From Neorhizobium petrolearium (GTDB lineage Bacteria > Pseudomonadota > Alphaproteobacteria > Rhizobiales > Rhizobiaceae), in NCBI RefSeq assembly GCF_017873175.1, contig NZ_JAGGJW010000031.1, forward strand, positions 1 to 32,837: a stretch of 32,837 nucleotides of DNA, read 5' to 3'. Shown piece by piece: positions 32,233-32,837 of this stretch (its first letter is position 1; each line of letters starts with the position of its first letter). The notes beneath the pieces are model-generated. The model made no database searches. It had not been told where the DNA came from and was given only the letters and a program-made list of their open reading frames with translations. The position numbers and the translations under genes are program-made.

Positions 32233-32574
32233 GTGCGCGTCAGCGATGCAGAGCATTCGGCCATCGAAGAAGCGGCCAAGTCGGCCGGTATGAGTGTGTC
32301 TGCTTTTTTCCGTTCGCTGCTCCTCGAGGGTGCTGGCGTTCGACCCATTCTGACTGCGGAAGACAGGTTGATCATGGCCGCGTTGCTCGAAGACATGCGG
32401 ATGATCGGCATCAATTTGAATCAGGTAGCCCGCTCCCTGAATGCAGGAAAGGGTGTCCATCCCTCAGAGCTGGACATCAACCTTGGCAACGTCCAGCGGA
32501 TTCAGGCGGCTGTAATGAGTGAGCTGCGGACACTTTCGCGCCGTGCCGGGCATGAGCGCCGAGGCGAGGTGTAG
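32233..32574 (+). CDS. mobC: MobC-like mobilisation protein, N-terminus cut
   Basis: The protein reads NVRVSDAEHSAIEEAAKSAGMSVSAFFRSLLLEGAG (ribbon-helix-helix), then MRMIGINLNQVARSLNAGKGVHPSELD, a good MobC/MobC_2 match. MobC proteins help a relaxase open the transfer origin. The family starts about 15-20 residues earlier; here the preceding bases belong to the Fic fragment. A GTG at 32233 or the in-frame ATG at 32152 inside the Fic sequence could still start translation. A relaxase gene would be expected after it, beyond the window. Confidence 0.7.
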   Translation: MRVSDAEHSAIEEAAKSAGMSVSAFFRSLLLEGAGVRPILTAEDRLIMAALLEDMRMIGINLNQVARSLNAGKGVHPSELDINLGNVQRIQAAVMSELRTLSRRAGHERRGEV

Positions 32575-32577
32575 GCC

Positions 32578-32769
32578 GTGGAGTTCTTTTTCGGCACTTT
32601 CACAAGCGAATGGGAGCAAAGGCGCGCGGCGCTATTGCACGAAATGACGCTCGGCGGCCGTGGGAGGGCTGTCGAGGAAGAGCTTGAGAAGAGACTGAAG
32701 AATCTGCAGCACCAGGTTGGGATGTCTAAAGGCGGGTCGGGATCTAGTGTGACGTCCCAGAGATTATGA
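32578..32769 (+). CDS. Small hypothetical protein after mobC
   Basis: A GTG three bases after the mobC-like stop opens a 63-residue frame, starting MEFFFGTFTSEWEQRRAALLHEM. The centre is charged and probably helical (AVEEELEKRLKNLQHQ). No family is recognised. The tight spacing suggests it is co-translated with mobC. The last 68 bases of the window hold another open frame (LFYAQNWQVLRGDEQLDAARD) that leaves the window. Confidence 0.4.
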   Translation: MEFFFGTFTSEWEQRRAALLHEMTLGGRGRAVEEELEKRLKNLQHQVGMSKGGSGSSVTSQRL

Positions 32770-32837
32770 CGGGTTGTTCTATGCCCAGAATTGGCAGGTC
32801 TTGCGGGGGGACGAGCAGTTGGATGCTGCGCGCGACA

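Noticed and set aside
32260..32460. Full-length Fic protein of 167 residues
   Set aside because: The first ~75 residues of that frame are the antisense of the mobC-like gene; only the C-terminal part is Fic.
1..32837. CRISPR array, tRNA or rRNA genes
   Set aside because: No regularly spaced direct repeats and no tRNA or rRNA-like sequences were seen on reading through.

Overview
This window looks like part of a large low-copy plasmid (or megaplasmid segment) from a Rhizobiales bacterium, in the Rhizobium / Sinorhizobium / Agrobacterium sphere. The main evidence is a complete repABC operon with its antisense-RNA spacer, together with a protein resembling the rhizobial RHE_PE00001 / DUF1612 family, a large plasmid ParB-like protein, a DUF736 protein, and IS21, IS110/IS1111 and ISAs1 family elements. 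Base composition is high in G+C. The putative defence genes at 25.5-31.2 kb read as visibly less G+C-rich; this is a visual impression, not a calculation. All family names come from reading the sequence; no database was searched.

Layout. (1) 1-5.3 kb is mobile-element debris. An IS21-type element (istA/istB) has lost its left end and has an IS1111-type element inserted in istA. That element's non-coding tail contains short matches to its own insertion site and its own ends, as expected of a guide (seekRNA/bridge RNA). An ISAs1 remnant lacking its 3' end follows. (2) 5.3-9.4 kb is small accessory genes: a short HU-like protein, a small HTH regulator, an IS110 scrap, a toxin-antitoxin pair of HigBA type, a Rossmann-fold protein, a GNAT acetyltransferase and a DUF2285-type protein. 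(3) 9.4-13.0 kb holds a hairpin-rich leader, a 665-residue ParB-like protein and an N6-adenine methylase-like protein ending in a putative sliding-clamp motif, closed by a good terminator. (4) 13.0-20.9 kb is the replication region. A stand-alone repC with its own antisense RNA lies beside a DUF736 gene, an XRE regulator and a full repABC operon. A ProQ/FinO-type RNA chaperone gene converges on the second repC. A motif close to GCCAATTTGG occurs upstream of the first repC, of the XRE gene and of repA, which suggests shared control. (5) 21.1-25.5 kb is a stability block: a small membrane protein, a tyrosine recombinase overlapping a DUF7673-like gene, a frameshifted orphan antitoxin, a VapBC-like pair, and the divergent RHE_PE00001-like gene. 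(6) 25.5-31.4 kb is a candidate defence module: a ~1,695-residue STAND-like NTPase with an N-terminal nuclease-like motif, followed on the same strand by an HNH-type nuclease gene. (7) 31.4-32.8 kb is a mosaic end where a Fic (mobile mystery protein B-like) gene and a mobC-like gene are both truncated at one breakpoint.

How it fits together. RepA/RepB would partition the plasmid and repress repABC. RepC would initiate replication and be held down by the antisense RNAs. The recombinase could resolve multimers, and the toxin-antitoxin pairs would favour retention. The most notable items are the legible guide-to-target match of the IS1111 element, the two-gene STAND/HNH module, and the pairing of two repC units with antisense RNAs and a FinO-family chaperone.
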